Shown in pieces: positions 9,244-20,730 of a stretch of DNA of 64,000 nucleotides. Position 1 is the first letter of the stretch. The number at the start of each line of letters is the position of its first letter. The position numbers and the translations under genes are program-made. The notes beneath the pieces were generated by a model. That model had not been told where the DNA came from. It did not search any database and saw only the letters and a program-made list of their open reading frames with translations. The DNA comes from Gracilaria gracilis (Eukaryota; Rhodophyta; Florideophyceae; Gracilariales; Gracilariaceae): positions 62,001 to 126,000 of the forward strand of contig JARGSG010000041.1 of NCBI GenBank assembly GCA_030374805.1, written 5' to 3'.

Positions 9244-12200
9244 CTAGTCGACTACTATAGGATTCGAAGACGTACCCCATGTGTACTCCATTCCATAATC
9301 TGCAAACAACTCTTCTCCCACTTCTACAACCCGAAGTGCCCGGACGGCAAGCATTCGGTATTCTCTTAATTGAGGTGGAGTTCACCCAGTTCCTGGGGTT
9401 CGACTCACCGCCATATTGGCAGTCCGTCGCTGCTTCAAGCCATCCTCCACTGCATCCCTATCTTTATCCCCTTCCATATATTTTGGGGTGTTAATTGTTC
9501 CACCCAACTAAACTGGAGCGGGGATAATTCATTCAGGGATTGTAGGTACTTCTCGTCTTCTTTCCGGGAGTTTCCGGAATACCTCGCCTCGCAGGCTAAC
9601 CTCCATCGCATAAGTTCGAGAACGTGCGGCGGTGGCTCCCAAAAACTTTTCCCCACACCTCTCGTGTACCTCCTTCCTCTTCGTTAAGTCATGGTACACT
9701 AGAGTTCCGTAAAAGAAACATATCTCTTTGTTCCTCATGAAACGGCGCGTGGTAAACACTCCCACTCCTGCGTCATGGAGAGGAATAGACGACTTCTTAA
9801 TGCGACAACCACACATAGTGGCCTCCAGCGCCAACATCGCGTTCCAATCGAGGAGAGCCATCTTCACTTGCAACGTTTTCGGCCACTCATGCAGCGCTTT
9901 GCGCCTGCCGATCATGTCCATGCCCTCCTCCTGCCATATCGATGCCAGGAAGTCCACACTATACGGTGGGAACTTCTGATACTGTAGGAAGCCGGATGGA
10001 GCCTTCCATGATCATGAAGGACGAGCGTTCCACTTCGGAAATAAGTCCATCACGCGATTCACAGAGTTTCGGACCTCCTGCGTAATTTAAATGTCCGTCT
10101 CATTATCGCGCATGCAAATCGCGAACTGAACAATGGCCGCGTGCCTAGCATGAGCAAAACAGTCAGGGTCCGGCTCACAACCAATAAACTTCGGATGACG
10201 TTGTAACTCCATGCATTCCCTGGCAGTCGAGAAAGTTCCCGCGAACAAGTCCACCACTGTATCACCTGGATGCAAAAATCTGCTGATCAGCTCCTTCAAC
10301 AACGCGCGAGGTTTTTGTTCCGACCTCACCTTTTGCAACATGTAGCCCCCACCCTCCTTCTTTCTTTTCCATTGAAGAGCCTCCCCATTGGACATGGGCT
10401 GTACCGGTTCAATAACACTGTGGTACCCTGGATACCTCGACTGCACGTAGTTGAAGCTTTCATAGTTCACCATCGCATGCTGCTGTGCATAAGCGAGGCC
10501 ACTTCGAACACCATGTATCGCATACTCCATGGCATGGAACAAGGAGCAGGACCTGCGTCCCGGGTTATGCATGGGGTTGCCTTGCAACCGTATAAAACGA
10601 ATTGGGACCTGGTCCACAACAAATGATCGCCTCGGAACCCCTTGCTCGTCCTTTGCTCCAATAAGAGAAAGCACCCTCGTCCACTGGTTCACTTGTTCCA
10701 TTGCACAGAAGATAAAGAAATGATCCCCCGGACGTAGAAGCCTTGATATAAGCTGTGCCGCCTTCTTCATATGCTCAGCGCTCAGCATATCGTACCAACT
10801 GTTCTCCCGGTTCTTATCGGCCCTTATTTTGTATGGTGGGTCCATAAGAACCAGTTGAACTTTCCCCAATGGAGAGACTCCGTTGTTTTGAAGAGTCTCG
10901 TCCGTTACCACCATATCCTCACACCCGCAATTATACATTCGAAAGTATTTACCCATCTTCACTTCACAACGTTGGAATGCCATTTTATCGTCCAACGAGT
11001 AAATGTCAGGAGGAGGCTGTATGTCAGCGTCGGACGACTGTTCACTAACATCTTCATTCCCACTCTCACCCACTACATCCATTCCACTTCCGCCATCTCC
11101 ATCCCCTCCTTGTTTTCCCTGCGAAGGATTCCCCCTTTCCAAGTGCTCATCTTCATCGTCATGAATTTCGATGGCAGGCTCCGGTTTCGATATCGGCGTG
11201 AGAGATATATCAGGGACCCTGAGTGTTTCTTTGATCTTCAAAAGGCTTATTGTCTCCAAGATGGAGCATATAAGCGAGTTAGAGAAACAATCAAATCTCT
11301 GAGCAAACGATCTTGACGGGTCCCTGTGAAACGTCTTTAGAACGGCCCATCGTCCAGGTTCTGATATTGTGTACAACTGGTCGTTCACAACAACCTTGTT
11401 CAGGTCATAAATGAACTCCTTCGCAAGCGTTCGGAGGGCCACATCAATGTCTTTCGGAAGATTCCATGCCCACGGTTGGACCTCGTTTTCCCGAAGAGTT
11501 TGCGTTTTGCTCGGTAGCAAGCGTTGTCCTTGTGCACGAACCCCTCGGAAGGCGGTTCAATGGGTTTAAACTGCATGTCATCGTACAGGAGCAGTAGGAA
11601 AGGGAGAACCACGACCTCAGCGCTAGGGAATCCCAGAAATTGGGAGAAACAATCCCAGGCCTTTGTTACCAGCTGCACACCAAAACCCGCACGCTGAGCT
11701 TGGAGATTCTGCGATATTTGCACATTCCCAAAAGGGGTGGAATATCCTTTCTCCCCATTACGCCTCTTATGGCCCCGAAGGCGCTTTTCAATAGATACTT
11801 TTTGAATAAGGGAAAGAAAGAGAACTCTCTGGAAATGTGCAGCGATGCTCGTACCGAAAGGGGGAATTATCCGGCCCACACGCCTGGGAGCTATACTCAT
11901 GGACTTGAAGAATTCGGTTAACGTCACATTCTTCGGTATTCCTTGAAATTCTACTCTGGTATGAGCATTCCAAAAATCCCTCACACCCCTGTCTCTGTCT
12001 TCGTCCATGATGTCAAGCAACTTAGTCGAAAGATACAGCTGACGGTATGAACCCTTCGCGCACACAGCCTTGAGCTCATCGTCGCTGTATGACGGGTGAG
12101 TGGGTCCGAGAAGGATAGAGAAGTACTTCTTGGCAACGTCTAGGACAGTGCGATTCTTGATGGTATATTGAACGAATTCGCTGTGTCCCAATTTCCTAGG

Positions 12201-12359
12201 TTCGCCTTCCTCTTGCATCGTCGACGCATAGTGATCACCGATGGCGAGACACGCGGTGAGAAGCTCATCCCCAGAACCGAACATTTTTCCAACCTTCATG
12301 TCGGATGTCGGAGGTGCCGGTGACGGTGACTTAGACCTTGATGTGGTTGCGGCAGCCAT
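9244..12359 (-). pseudogene. DNA N4/N6 methyltransferase (beta class) fused to SET domain
   Basis: Start ATG at 12359. About 280 unrecognised N-terminal residues (12359 to about 11500) are followed by an acidic linker and then an N6_N4_Mtase-type domain. Its motif IV is DPPY (10831-10842) and motif I is VVDLFAGTFST near 10260. The order IV then I is that of beta-class bacterial-type DNA methyltransferases, which are rare in eukaryotes, where MT-A70 enzymes are usual. The same frame continues past the MTase into a SET domain: GVGVFTTRRF near 9768, FYGTLVYHD, and at the end GEELFADYG (about 9300). Final stop TAG at 9244-9246. Damage: one frame change near 11470-11510, beside runs of four T on the + strand, and in-frame stops at 10087, 10012, 9529, 9508 and 9382. 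The MTase half (12359-10090) is therefore nearly intact and could be expressed alone if the frameshift is an assembly error; the SET half is dead as written. Confidence 0.7.
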
Positions 12360-12976
12360 TTTAAACAATAACGAACGGCTGTATTATGAATGCGGAAGGA
12401 GAACCGGAGAGGTTGTGAGCAAACAGATGATTGAAGTCGGCAGCGGACGGCGAGGGCGAACGGACGGAAGCTGACAAGAGACGGCAGCGAACGAGAGATG
12501 AGTGCGGATGGTAGACGGGAGCGGGCTGCATACGGCTGCGGAATTAGCGATGTGAAGGAGGAGTTCAGACGCCAAAACGGTACCAGAACTCTAAAGTAGA
12601 GAAGTAGAAGGTAATTAGGCGATGTTAGGGGGGCTTATGCGGTGATGAACAGTTATAAGAGAAGGCAGCGATGGGAGGGGGGTGCGGTAGTTCCTAGATA
12701 TGGAAGTATAGGCAAAGTTATAACTTACGGCTCTCCGAACAGCGGTCCGTGGTGCAGTGGCGCTCCATCACGGCTCCGATGAAATGCCACTCGAGTTCGG
12801 TCCGCTTTCCATGCCCCGTGGGAGAAATAATAGAAAAAAATTAATTTCCACCTGGACAGCGGCCCCCTCGCGACTGGCACTTGTTTGTAATGTGACGCTG
12901 TGTGTATGTAAGCCCCTTCGCTCTCCTGCAAACTGCCTCGGTAAGCACAACGCTCTGTACCTCCTCGTTATGGTTA

Positions 12977-13050
12977 CCGGGGATCTCTTCTTCTCCTGTC
13001 ACAACCAAGTAATCCTCTCGGTTGTGACAGAAGAAAAAAAGATCGCCGGA
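12977..13050. repeat. Hairpin element 1
   Basis: The arms are ACCGG-GGATC-TCTTCTTCTCC-TGTCACAACC and its near-exact reverse complement, which ends GATCGCCGG, around a loop of about 13 nt (AAGTAATCCTCTC). Arms are about 29 nt with a few mismatches. It shares GGGAT, TCTTCTTCTCC and TAATNCTC with the hairpin at 13545. Confidence 0.65.
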
Positions 13051-13287
13051 AACTGTAAAAGGGAGGTGCTCTTCCCGTCCTTGTTCTGTTGCGCGGACGT
13101 AGTGGCACACAAGGTACGTTCGACAATTTTGTTCGCTTTCTGTGAATCGTACTAACTGGCGTACTCTTCTATTTTCCATGCTATTGCGTATTCAAGCCAG
13201 GGTCACCAGACAGAGTGTATGCCGCTTCTGCATCCTTGCTTTACTGAGAACATTCGGAAGTGCTTGAGGTGACCGTGATGGTCGAGT

Positions 13288-13482
13288 ACGATAATTTGAG
13301 TTGTTCAACTCATGTAATCGGCTCTGGCTCTGACAGCCAGCTCAATCACTGTTGGACTGCGGTTATTTATTAGACCGACTAGATTAGACTGCGTTAGGTC
13401 GAACTATCGGAAGCGGTTGAGCTACCGGTGATTGTGGACTACGATTGCATGAGTTGCTCAACTCATATAATCGTGTTTTGCC
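13288..13482. repeat. Two copies of a palindromic motif (TGAGTTGyTCAACTCA)
   Basis: One copy lies near 13296-13325 and one near 13443-13475. Each has TACGAT, then a TGAGTTG-[T/C]-TCAACTCA palindrome, then TAATCG. In the second copy the pairing extends outward through GATT/AATC. Confidence 0.55.
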
Positions 13483-13544
13483 ATTACTGATATTTCAGTC
13501 ACTGAAGAAGAATAGTCCCCAATATAGTCACTAGAAGAATGTCG

Positions 13545-13605
13545 TGTCCAGGGATGAGTTCTTCTTCTCCAACAACCACATAATGCTCGTGGTTGTCGCA
13601 AAGAG
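13545..13605. repeat. Hairpin element 2, related to the one at 12977
   Basis: The outer sequence GGGATGAGTTCTTCTTCTCC matches the left side of hairpin 1, and the stem CAACCAC/GTGGTTG replaces its CACAACC/GGTTGTG stem. The loop ATAATGCTC resembles the loop of hairpin 1. A changed stem that still pairs suggests that structure, not sequence, is kept. Confidence 0.5.
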
Positions 13606-13769
13606 GGTATTCATTATCGTTCACGACCTTGGGCGCTATAGGAAAATCTACATCATATAGAGTTAGAGAAGGTAGTCGGTAGAACTACCTTCTTCGATTT
13701 GATAGGATGTAAAGTTTCTGATATAGCGCATATTCTGCCAGATCGATGTGATGTATTATTTGTTTTGTT

Positions 13770-15499
13770 TTATACATGACCAACGAGCTGCGGAGCGGGA
13801 GTAGGCGCTGAAGTGACCACAGGGGTAGCTGCTGGCGATTCCACCACGGTTGGGAGTGGCTCGGGACTTCCTGGAGGCCCCTGATCGGTCGGAGCCCCGG
13901 GATAGCGCTGCTCCGCGCGGGATACAACCTTCCAGGACACCGGATCGAAAACCTCCCACCGCTGCTTGGCTCCCCACGGGAAACTCTCCACTTGGGTAAG
14001 CAACGACTCCAGCTGCTCAATGGAGTAGTCCGTACCTGCCACAATGGTTCCGAGTCCAAATAGGCGAATGTCGCGAATGACCCTCGGGGGAATGAAAAAC
14101 ATACGACCAGGAGGTTGCACACCGTCACGGTAAATCTCGGCTTCTCGAGAACGACAATCCCAGTCAATACCGTCACGGGCAGCCTGCAGAGCCAAGATGG
14201 CCACCAATATTGCCCATTCCGCGAGGGCAATCGACCAAATGAGGTAATACCGATCGTGGTTACGGGTGATGTAGCTCCCGAAGTAAGCCAATACCGGTAG
14301 GGTTGGGACGCTGAGCGACATCGGAACCTCATAGGCATTCCACCATTCAGGTCGGGCCACATACCAAGAGGTTCTTCCCTTATTAGGTTGTGAGAAGAAC
14401 TCCACATTATGGAACCCATGCATGACGCGGTTGAAGCTGGACCGGGTGCGAATGCGAGCCTCGGTGGCAGCATCCACCCCCCACCTACGACGGTTAGCCC
14501 AATGGATGGTATTGTAAGGCCTATCGAAGCAAACCAAATGTGGAGAAGCCGGAAGGTACTGCTGCGGAAGGGAGTCGTACTGACAGATCTTCACAACCAG
14601 ACGTCGGTAGTAATGGAGCTCCGGTTCAGTACGAACGTACGGCAGATCGCTGGGATGAAGCGGGGGAATGAAATACCTCATTGATGTGTGTCGCTGGCGA
14701 CTATCATAGCACTCCGACCGACCCTGACGAGGTTGAGATTCTTTATCCCGACGGTGGAGCGTTTGTGGGACGGAGCGGAGACGCTCGCAATCCCAACGAA
14801 ACAAACCCAAGTAGGTATCCAGAGTCGGACGTCGCAAGACGCCGGGAAGCGATGTGTTCCCCGGCGCCACTGGCCAGTTCCGACGGTACAGCGTCGCTTG
14901 CGAAGCCAATCTTGGATCGACCCCGAGGTACCATGTTGGGAAACGTTCCAGTCGGCCGTGGTGAACGTCTCCAAACCATAATAGGAAATACCACGAGGAA
15001 TCTCGGGCTCCGGACCATACGGGTCATGGATCCCTTCATGAATCCCTTGAGGTTGATGTGAGGAAGACTGAACCGGCTGGCTCCGGAAACCAGTTTGGAT
15101 GCGGGAATGGTACAAAGCAGCACCCCGAGAACCAGACTTGGCAATGCCGCTTCCGCGGCCGCGCGAAGGACCGGCACCCGACATGGTGTGATGAGTACCG
15201 TGAGGGAGTGGTTGAGACGGCGAGCATTCGACCGCAGGGGTGAAGCGAATCGGCTTTTTATCTACAATGGGTGAGTCACTAGAGCTGATGCTCAAAACCT
15301 CCACCCGTTCGGGGCCCCATGCTGGTTCAACCATTAAGGTATCGGCATTGGTCGCCGATGGCGCGCCGTCCCTTGAGGTTACCGCGTCCGATTGACCAAC
15401 ATGGGGAACTGACAATCGCCGTGTACCGCTACGGGTGCGAGCCCGCACGCTGGTACCGTGGCTACCCATGTGGTTCACATAAGGATCGGGGGTCACCAT
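13770..15499 (-). CDS. Antisense ORF of the Gypsy family, copy 1 (about 575 residues in two frames)
   Basis: Opposite in strand to gag-pol. The ATG chosen at 15499 is the first in the upstream frame. That frame gives about 190 residues, Ser/Pro/Gly-rich, through WNVSQHGTS near 14930. The second frame then gives about 380 residues to the stop at 13770, rich in Trp, Tyr and Arg, with one hydrophobic helix (YLIWSIALAEWAILVAILAL) and a Pro/Thr-rich tail. A single extra base, present in copy 2 at the same place, would join the frames. The tail beyond about 13793 is host-derived. No family is recognised. Antisense ORFs between pol and the 3' LTR are known in some plant Gypsy (Tat-lineage) elements; this protein may be analogous, but I see no evidence of homology. 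Confidence 0.6.
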
Positions 15500-16586
15500 A
15501 AACGGATTCAACCTTGTCGGTCGGACGAGAAGCCACGGTGGCGCGAGCCCGCGTAGACAAACCGCAAAGGGGGAGCGAAGGCAACCAGAAGGGAGAACGG
15601 TGGAACAACCTCGATGTAGTCAGCGGCAGTGCCTCGAAGGGTTGGTAGTCGAACCTCGAAGGGACAGAAAGACACGCCGCAACCAAGTGGGCGCCAAAAC
15701 CCTTCACGGTACAGTGCTCACACGAGCCCGAAGGCGTAACCCGCCCCCCTCCACTGGGTATACCGACACGGTAAATGGGTCTAAGCCGTGCAGCCAAAAA
15801 GGTATAACCTTGGAGGTATGCAATGGGCGCGCGTCGCGCCCAAACCACAAATAGGAATGTATAGGCCGCTGTCGGTGATAACCAAAGAGGTGGATAGAGC
15901 CGCAATCGGTGATGACCAAGGTGGTGAACAGAGTCCGCTCGGCGACGCAGAGCCGACGCGACGCACGGCGCGAGATGGCACAAAGGCTGCGACAGGGACC
16001 AAATTGGTACGAAGATGCCACCGACTTGGTGAAAGGATCTAGGAGCCACGAGGGCGTGGCTCAGGGTAGGAAGGGGGTCTGTAGTACAATGAGACCTCAA
16101 TGGGTTGGTGCCACGTGGGCCTACTGGTGCGCCTTGTTGGCTGCACTGTACCCAATTGGTATTCTGTATTTCATAATTTCTAATTTCTAATTTATAGTCT
16201 AGGATAGTTTAGCATTGCTGGCTCATGACAGTAGGTCATGGGCGCAGCCGATGACGTCATGCCCGCATGGGAGATCGGCGTCGGTGCACCTTGTGTATAT
16301 TGTGGTGCACCTCGCCTTCCCCCCTGGGTATTGTAAAGGCAGGCACCACTAGGGCAGTAACTATACCATCTTGGTCACTTGCTACTCTATTGCTATTCAG
16401 GGTTTACCGCGCGTCGACGTCTACTACCGTACACCTACACGGTCTAGACTAGTTGCCCCGCCGTTTGCCCGTGCGGATTTCAGGTGCCCTACTACCATAT
16501 TGGTTTGTGTTTTTCCCCTTTAGGTTGAGCCCTCGCGCGCTCCCTCTACCAGGCGGACCCCAAACCTTATCGGTATTTGTACGACA
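13793..16586 (+). mobile_element. 3' fragment of the Gypsy-type LTR element (copy 1)
   Basis: Matches the last 2.8 kb (from about 59768 to 62567) of the element at 53285-62567 in the same orientation: the antisense-ORF region, a purine tract (GGTAGGAAGGGGG) and one LTR. No gag or pol remains and no 5' LTR is seen. The left breakpoint coincides with a sequence junction in the larger element. Confidence 0.85.
16080..16586 (+). repeat. 3' LTR of copy 1 (507 bp)
   Basis: Begins TGTAGTACAATG and ends TTGTACGACA, so the termini are TG...CA in a near-perfect short inverted repeat (TGTAGTACAA against TGTCGTACAA). It contains the CRE-like palindrome TGACGTCA at 16252-16259 and a TATA-like stretch flanked by GGTGCACC and GTGCACC. 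By eye it is more diverged from the 53-62 kb LTRs than they are from each other. Confidence 0.85.
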
Positions 16587-17264
16587 TATCGGTTCCGCGA
16601 TCGGTTCTGCTGCTCCATACGGTGTCGAATTCCACTTTTAAGTCAAAAGACAAATGCGGTATAATGCAAAAAAAGGGAGAGAGTACGAACGGTCTTGAGA
16701 TGAGTGTGGCGGCAGCGTATAGTGGTGTGATTATATTGAGTCTAAGCGGAGAAAGACAGCCGAAGAACCGGGCGGTGGAAGGGAGAGTGGACGGTCGGTA
16801 TCACCAAACGCGTACAAGGGCGCGCCAAAGGGTACGAACGGTCTGAGAAACCTCAGTAAAATTACCGTGCGGTCTATCGTTAGCAAAATTTGGCGAGGAA
16901 GACGTTCGGCAGAAGATGCTTGTAGTTTACGATTGGGTCCTCCGGAGATCCGAGCTACAACTAAATATCGAGCCTGGGCCCCATTACTAACTAGTCTACG
17001 ACCGGTCTAATTTAAATTGTCACCACACAGCACCACACAACTTGCACCCGTGTATAACTTGTACGCTCGGCCAATCCGTCCGGAACTTGATCACTAACTT
17101 GTACACGTGATGGTGCTACTGCACCGGCCAACCGTGCACTACTCTTTGGTACGTGGACGGCCAATTGCATACACTGCATCTCAACTCGGGCCTACTATAC
17201 TACACTGTGTGGCATTCAGATTGTCGTTTGGTTTACCTAAGGCCTTTGAAAGAGCCTTTGCCTG
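16587..17264. other. Gene-free stretch
   Basis: No ORF or repeat that I can support. Confidence 0.4.
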
Positions 17265-17566
17265 AATATCTCGGTAAATTAGCTTAGTTCTCCGAATTTG
17301 ACGATAAATGGTTGGATCTTTTGTTTCTTTCTAACGTACGCAAGTTTGTCTTTTTTTTTTTTCAAGCTTTCAAGACTACGTGTCAAGAGTTCATCTTCTG
17401 TGGCCTAGTGGTTGAAATAGGTTTTGATTAGATCTTTGTCATCATGTAAGTGTGGTTCACGCAGCTCAATCGCATCAAGAAGAAAGGCTACATCCGCCGT
17501 ACTGTAGTTCTGAGCTCCCTGGCGAGAGTGGCACTTTGTTTTCTGCGTCGCTGGATGGTGGGACAT
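17265..17566 (-). pseudogene. Myb/SANT-like (DUF6818-type) fragment
   Basis: From ATG 17566 the translation contains GAQNYSTADVAFLLDAIE. After an in-frame TAG at 17405-17407 the same frame continues as ATEDELLTRSLESLKKKKDKLA. This is the helix pattern of the SANT-like domain often written GSKNYSDADIDALLD...SLRRKF in stramenopile and algal genomes. The stop and the missing Trp positions indicate decay. It may derive from a transposon partner gene or a host transcription-factor-like gene. Confidence 0.45.
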
Positions 17567-19323
17567 AATAAGGGTTTCAAGAGTGCGTAAAATTTTTTTT
17601 TGTTGGTTCCACCTGCATCGCAAGAAGATTGGTTTTAGAAAGGTAGGCGGACGAATAAAATATGAGTGGGAGAGGGTGATTCCGTCTTCATGTCCCTCGT
17701 AGCAGAAGTGACAACGAAACTGCATGGCGTTGAGAAGACAAACGGCCGTAAATCCTAACTGTAAGAAGGTCAGGACTTTTATCGGTAACCCGTAAACTGA
17801 CATGCACGGCAGATGTAACCATGAGGACGTTTTCCTGCTTGTGGCTTTCTCTGTTTGTCTCTCTGTTATTTCTTGGCAGACCCCAATATCGTAGCTAGAA
17901 TTGATTGGCGACAGAATTTTAGTTAGGACGAGAGGTATCCGTTTCTTAAAACATGTTCTTACCCTGACATCTTTTCAAAAAGTGGAATAAAGCAAAACTT
18001 TGTGCTCGTGATTCATTAAAGCCTCGAAGCCACGGATGAATGCAGGGGGATCTTGTCAGGCTATTTCATCAGAAACAGAGATGTTAGTCTCCGCGTTTGC
18101 ACAGTAGGTAAATCAGAGCTCACTCAGAAAAGGGCTGATTGCATCAACAGGAATATGTTTTGTCTCTAGAGTCAAGTTCAATAAGTCAGGCAATTCATCG
18201 AGGCAGAGGGACGCTGATGAGCACGACTTGTCTAGCTTGTGTTTCATTATTTCGTTATTCGTGTATATCGTCACCACCTCCTATCTCTTACACAACTATC
18301 AAAAATTTATCATTAAAATCTCGGGTACTCAGTACTGATTTTCGGCAACTGAAAAATCTCGAGATCGAGGCAGCTGTCTTGATTCACATCCACGTCCGAG
18401 AAAAGGAAGATACCATGATTTTAAAGATGTGCTGACGTCCCACAGGCCTCGCGCAGTTGCGGTGAAGTCAGGCCGCCTTATGTACTTGTTTCATCAACAG
18501 TGCGTGCCTGGGCCCCTTCACTTTGATTTGGGATGGTATGGTGACTGACTTGTGAATAAAGCACCGCCGGAGACGCACAATGTCCAAGATGTTTCATTTG
18601 TGACACCTTGTTCCGCCCACGAAACTGAAGAAGCAAGGTGAAGCCCTTACTCTTCGAAACGAATCTCCGTCATCAAAATAAGAAACCATGCCCTTACGCA
18701 AGAGGAATTTCCTGATCCTTTTTTTCTACGTAAAGAACTCAAAAGTATTTGTCTTGGCACCAATTATCGCGAGACGTACTTTTTGGGACGTGAATGAACC
18801 AGACGTTGGGATCTCATCCAATACTTGCAGGGTGGGTGGGTAGCTTTTCAGATCGTAGAATTGCGATCGAAGCGCAAGCGGCAGATGCTGCTGATTGTTG
18901 AGAGGATTGTCCAACCACAGTTGATTAAACACTGCTTGCTGAAATGTAATTTTTAACATGCATGTTTCAATTACGCTACTACCTATTCTTGTACACTTAT
19001 CTTCGATATCGCTGCGTGAAAAGTAGTTGAGTAAATCTTACACACGTGAGAGTTCCGCAGCTTCCTGGAAAATAATCCCCCTGGCATTGTGGCTGTCGCC
19101 CATCTCCAGTTCTCACCACAACTTCTGCACTGTACTTTGTCCTATTGGTACTGCATGCTCTAGTTTGCACGCTCTGACTACTTTCCCAACACACAGTTGG
19201 CTCGCTCCTTATTCTTGTAATGAACATGGATTTAAAAGACCAAGGAACTCTTGAAGAATCTTGGGGAGTTTCGAACAACATCTCTCTCTTTGGCTCGCCA
19301 TACACGCCGTGAAAACGTATTCA
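17567..19323. other. Gene-free stretch
   Basis: 1.75 kb of mixed composition without a supportable gene. Short ORFs here have no domain-like features. Confidence 0.4.
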
Positions 19324-20730
19324 ATGCTTATCCCGGTGTTTATCTTGCTTGTGCTGTGGAAGACATCCTCGGCTGATATTTATGTGACAGAACTGGATGA
19401 AAGAGAACGGTGGAGACAAAGCGTTGCTGTGCGGCTCACAACTCGTGGTCCAGACAAACTATATGATGTGCTTCGAACACGACGGGATGCTTCAGTGCCT
19501 GTAACCTTCAAGCGCGCAATCGAGAACGTTTTGCGCTCTACTGGAAGCTGCACAACTTCGAGGAAAAGGAGATGTACTCTTGCTCACAATAGTCCAGGAC
19601 TTGTCGGAGAACTGCACTACAACTTTGTGGACTCGGATAGAAAAATTCAGGGGCATTCGACGCAAGCGCTTTTGGCTTGTCGATGCTTGGATAGGGGATG
19701 TCGGGAGGCTATCGTACTCGAGCCGAGACGTATTGATCCACCACGTATATCTGGAGAGGAAGATGTGGTATGCATGTATCCCAGGATAGGATTGAAATGG
19801 AAAGATTGCCATACTGAACTCCTTCGGGTGCAGGAAATTGATGTGGATGACGTTCATTACATTCCGAATTCGCATAACTTCTCCGTGCGGCTTGGTGTGA
19901 ACAATTTCTGGAGAGCTTTCGGTCAGCGAACGTACATACGGAACATATCATCGCAAGAGTTTGAAAAGCTTGAGAATATTAGCTTTCAAAAGATCGTGGT
20001 AGACTTTTGGGATAAAGCAAAGACATCATCCACTGGCAACTTTTATGTGTTTGGAAATGACACCGCAGGCGACCGTCAACTCCCAGACAAGCTTGTAGTT
20101 GAAAGTGGAAACGCTACAGAATGTGCGAAACTGTTCGATTACGCTCATAAAAGTGCAGCTTGGATGGGTGCACAGCAAGATCAATTCGCAATCGCGAAAA
20201 ACGAGGAATCTTTTATAGTAGCACGACCAGAAGAACCGTCTTCCCCAGATGCATTTTTGGCTATTGGTGCGGGATTTGCTGGTCTGCTTGCGTCAATTCA
20301 GATTTGGGCATATATAGAAGGCTATACGAGCCATCACAGAAAAGGAAAGATGTGCACGTTGTTATTGGCTGTGATTTTGGCGCTGGTTGTGATTGGTGTT
20401 GAAGTAGCCACATTAGTGTTCTCCTGGGTGAGACAGAACACCGCAGAGAACTGGGTCTCTTTCTTCACGTGGTACGACGCATCAGTGGCTCTGTCGTCGT
20501 CGTCGGTAGAGAATTGCGGAGCCGCCAAGCAGCCTCCTTGCTCGGCGGCTCACAGTGTGTATGTTGCAACTGGGTTAATGGGAACTGCAACGTCGTTCTA
20601 CCCGGATAGATCGAAATGGACTTTGTTGTTGATTTCGATGGTGGTCGTCATTTCCCTTACTACAGTGTCCGTTTGCGTGTTCCTTGTCAACTTGTTCCAA
20701 TGCTGGAAAGCTTCCAAAGGAATGAAGTGA
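19324..20730 (+). CDS. Secreted/membrane protein with large ectodomain and three C-terminal helices
   Basis: ATG at 19324 was chosen because it begins a clear signal peptide (MLIPVFILLVLWKTSSA). The 468-residue product has an ectodomain of about 290 residues with several cysteines and N-glycosylation sequons (NFS, NIS, NDT, NAT). Three hydrophobic helices follow near residues 308-330, 342-366 and 430-456. A Cys-containing loop lies between the second and third helices. No introns or frame breaks. No family is recognised; the layout suggests a cell-surface protein. The gene stands alone, with about 1.7 kb of empty DNA upstream. Confidence 0.65.
   Translation: MLIPVFILLVLWKTSSADIYVTELDERERWRQSVAVRLTTRGPDKLYDVLRTRRDASVPVTFKRAIENVLRSTGSCTTSRKRRCTLAHNSPGLVGELHYNFVDSDRKIQGHSTQALLACRCLDRGCREAIVLEPRRIDPPRISGEEDVVCMYPRIGLKWKDCHTELLRVQEIDVDDVHYIPNSHNFSVRLGVNNFWRAFGQRTYIRNISSQEFEKLENISFQKIVVDFWDKAKTSSTGNFYVFGNDTAGDRQLPDKLVVESGNATECAKLFDYAHKSAAWMGAQQDQFAIAKNEESFIVARPEEPSSPDAFLAIGAGFAGLLASIQIWAYIEGYTSHHRKGKMCTLLLAVILALVVIGVEVATLVFSWVRQNTAENWVSFFTWYDASVALSSSSVENCGAAKQPPCSAAHSVYVATGLMGTATSFYPDRSKWTLLLISMVVVISLTTVSVCVFLVNLFQCWKASKGMK

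Larger units (their letters stand above)
12360..13769. other. Upstream region of MTase-SET gene with hairpin elements
   Basis: No credible gene is seen. 12380-12700 is purine-rich on the + strand. 12970-13610 contains two related hairpins and two copies of a palindrome-bearing motif, listed separately. Confidence 0.5.

Noticed and set aside
9390-9412. B-box-like GGTTCGACTC suggesting a tRNA gene
   Set aside because: It lies within the SET relic, has no A box at the right distance and forms no cloverleaf. A similar match near 52505 inside the LTR element was dropped for the same reason.
13793-16079. Several 60-130 residue ORFs on the + strand of the Gypsy 3' region
   Set aside because: They lie in the same strand as gag-pol but are short, overlap the long antisense ORF, and read as its shadows (Arg/Pro/Gly-rich).
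15462-16100. Minus-strand ORF of 212 residues starting inside the LTR
   Set aside because: Not open in the other two copies and without domain-like sequence. Perhaps leader RNA of the antisense transcript.
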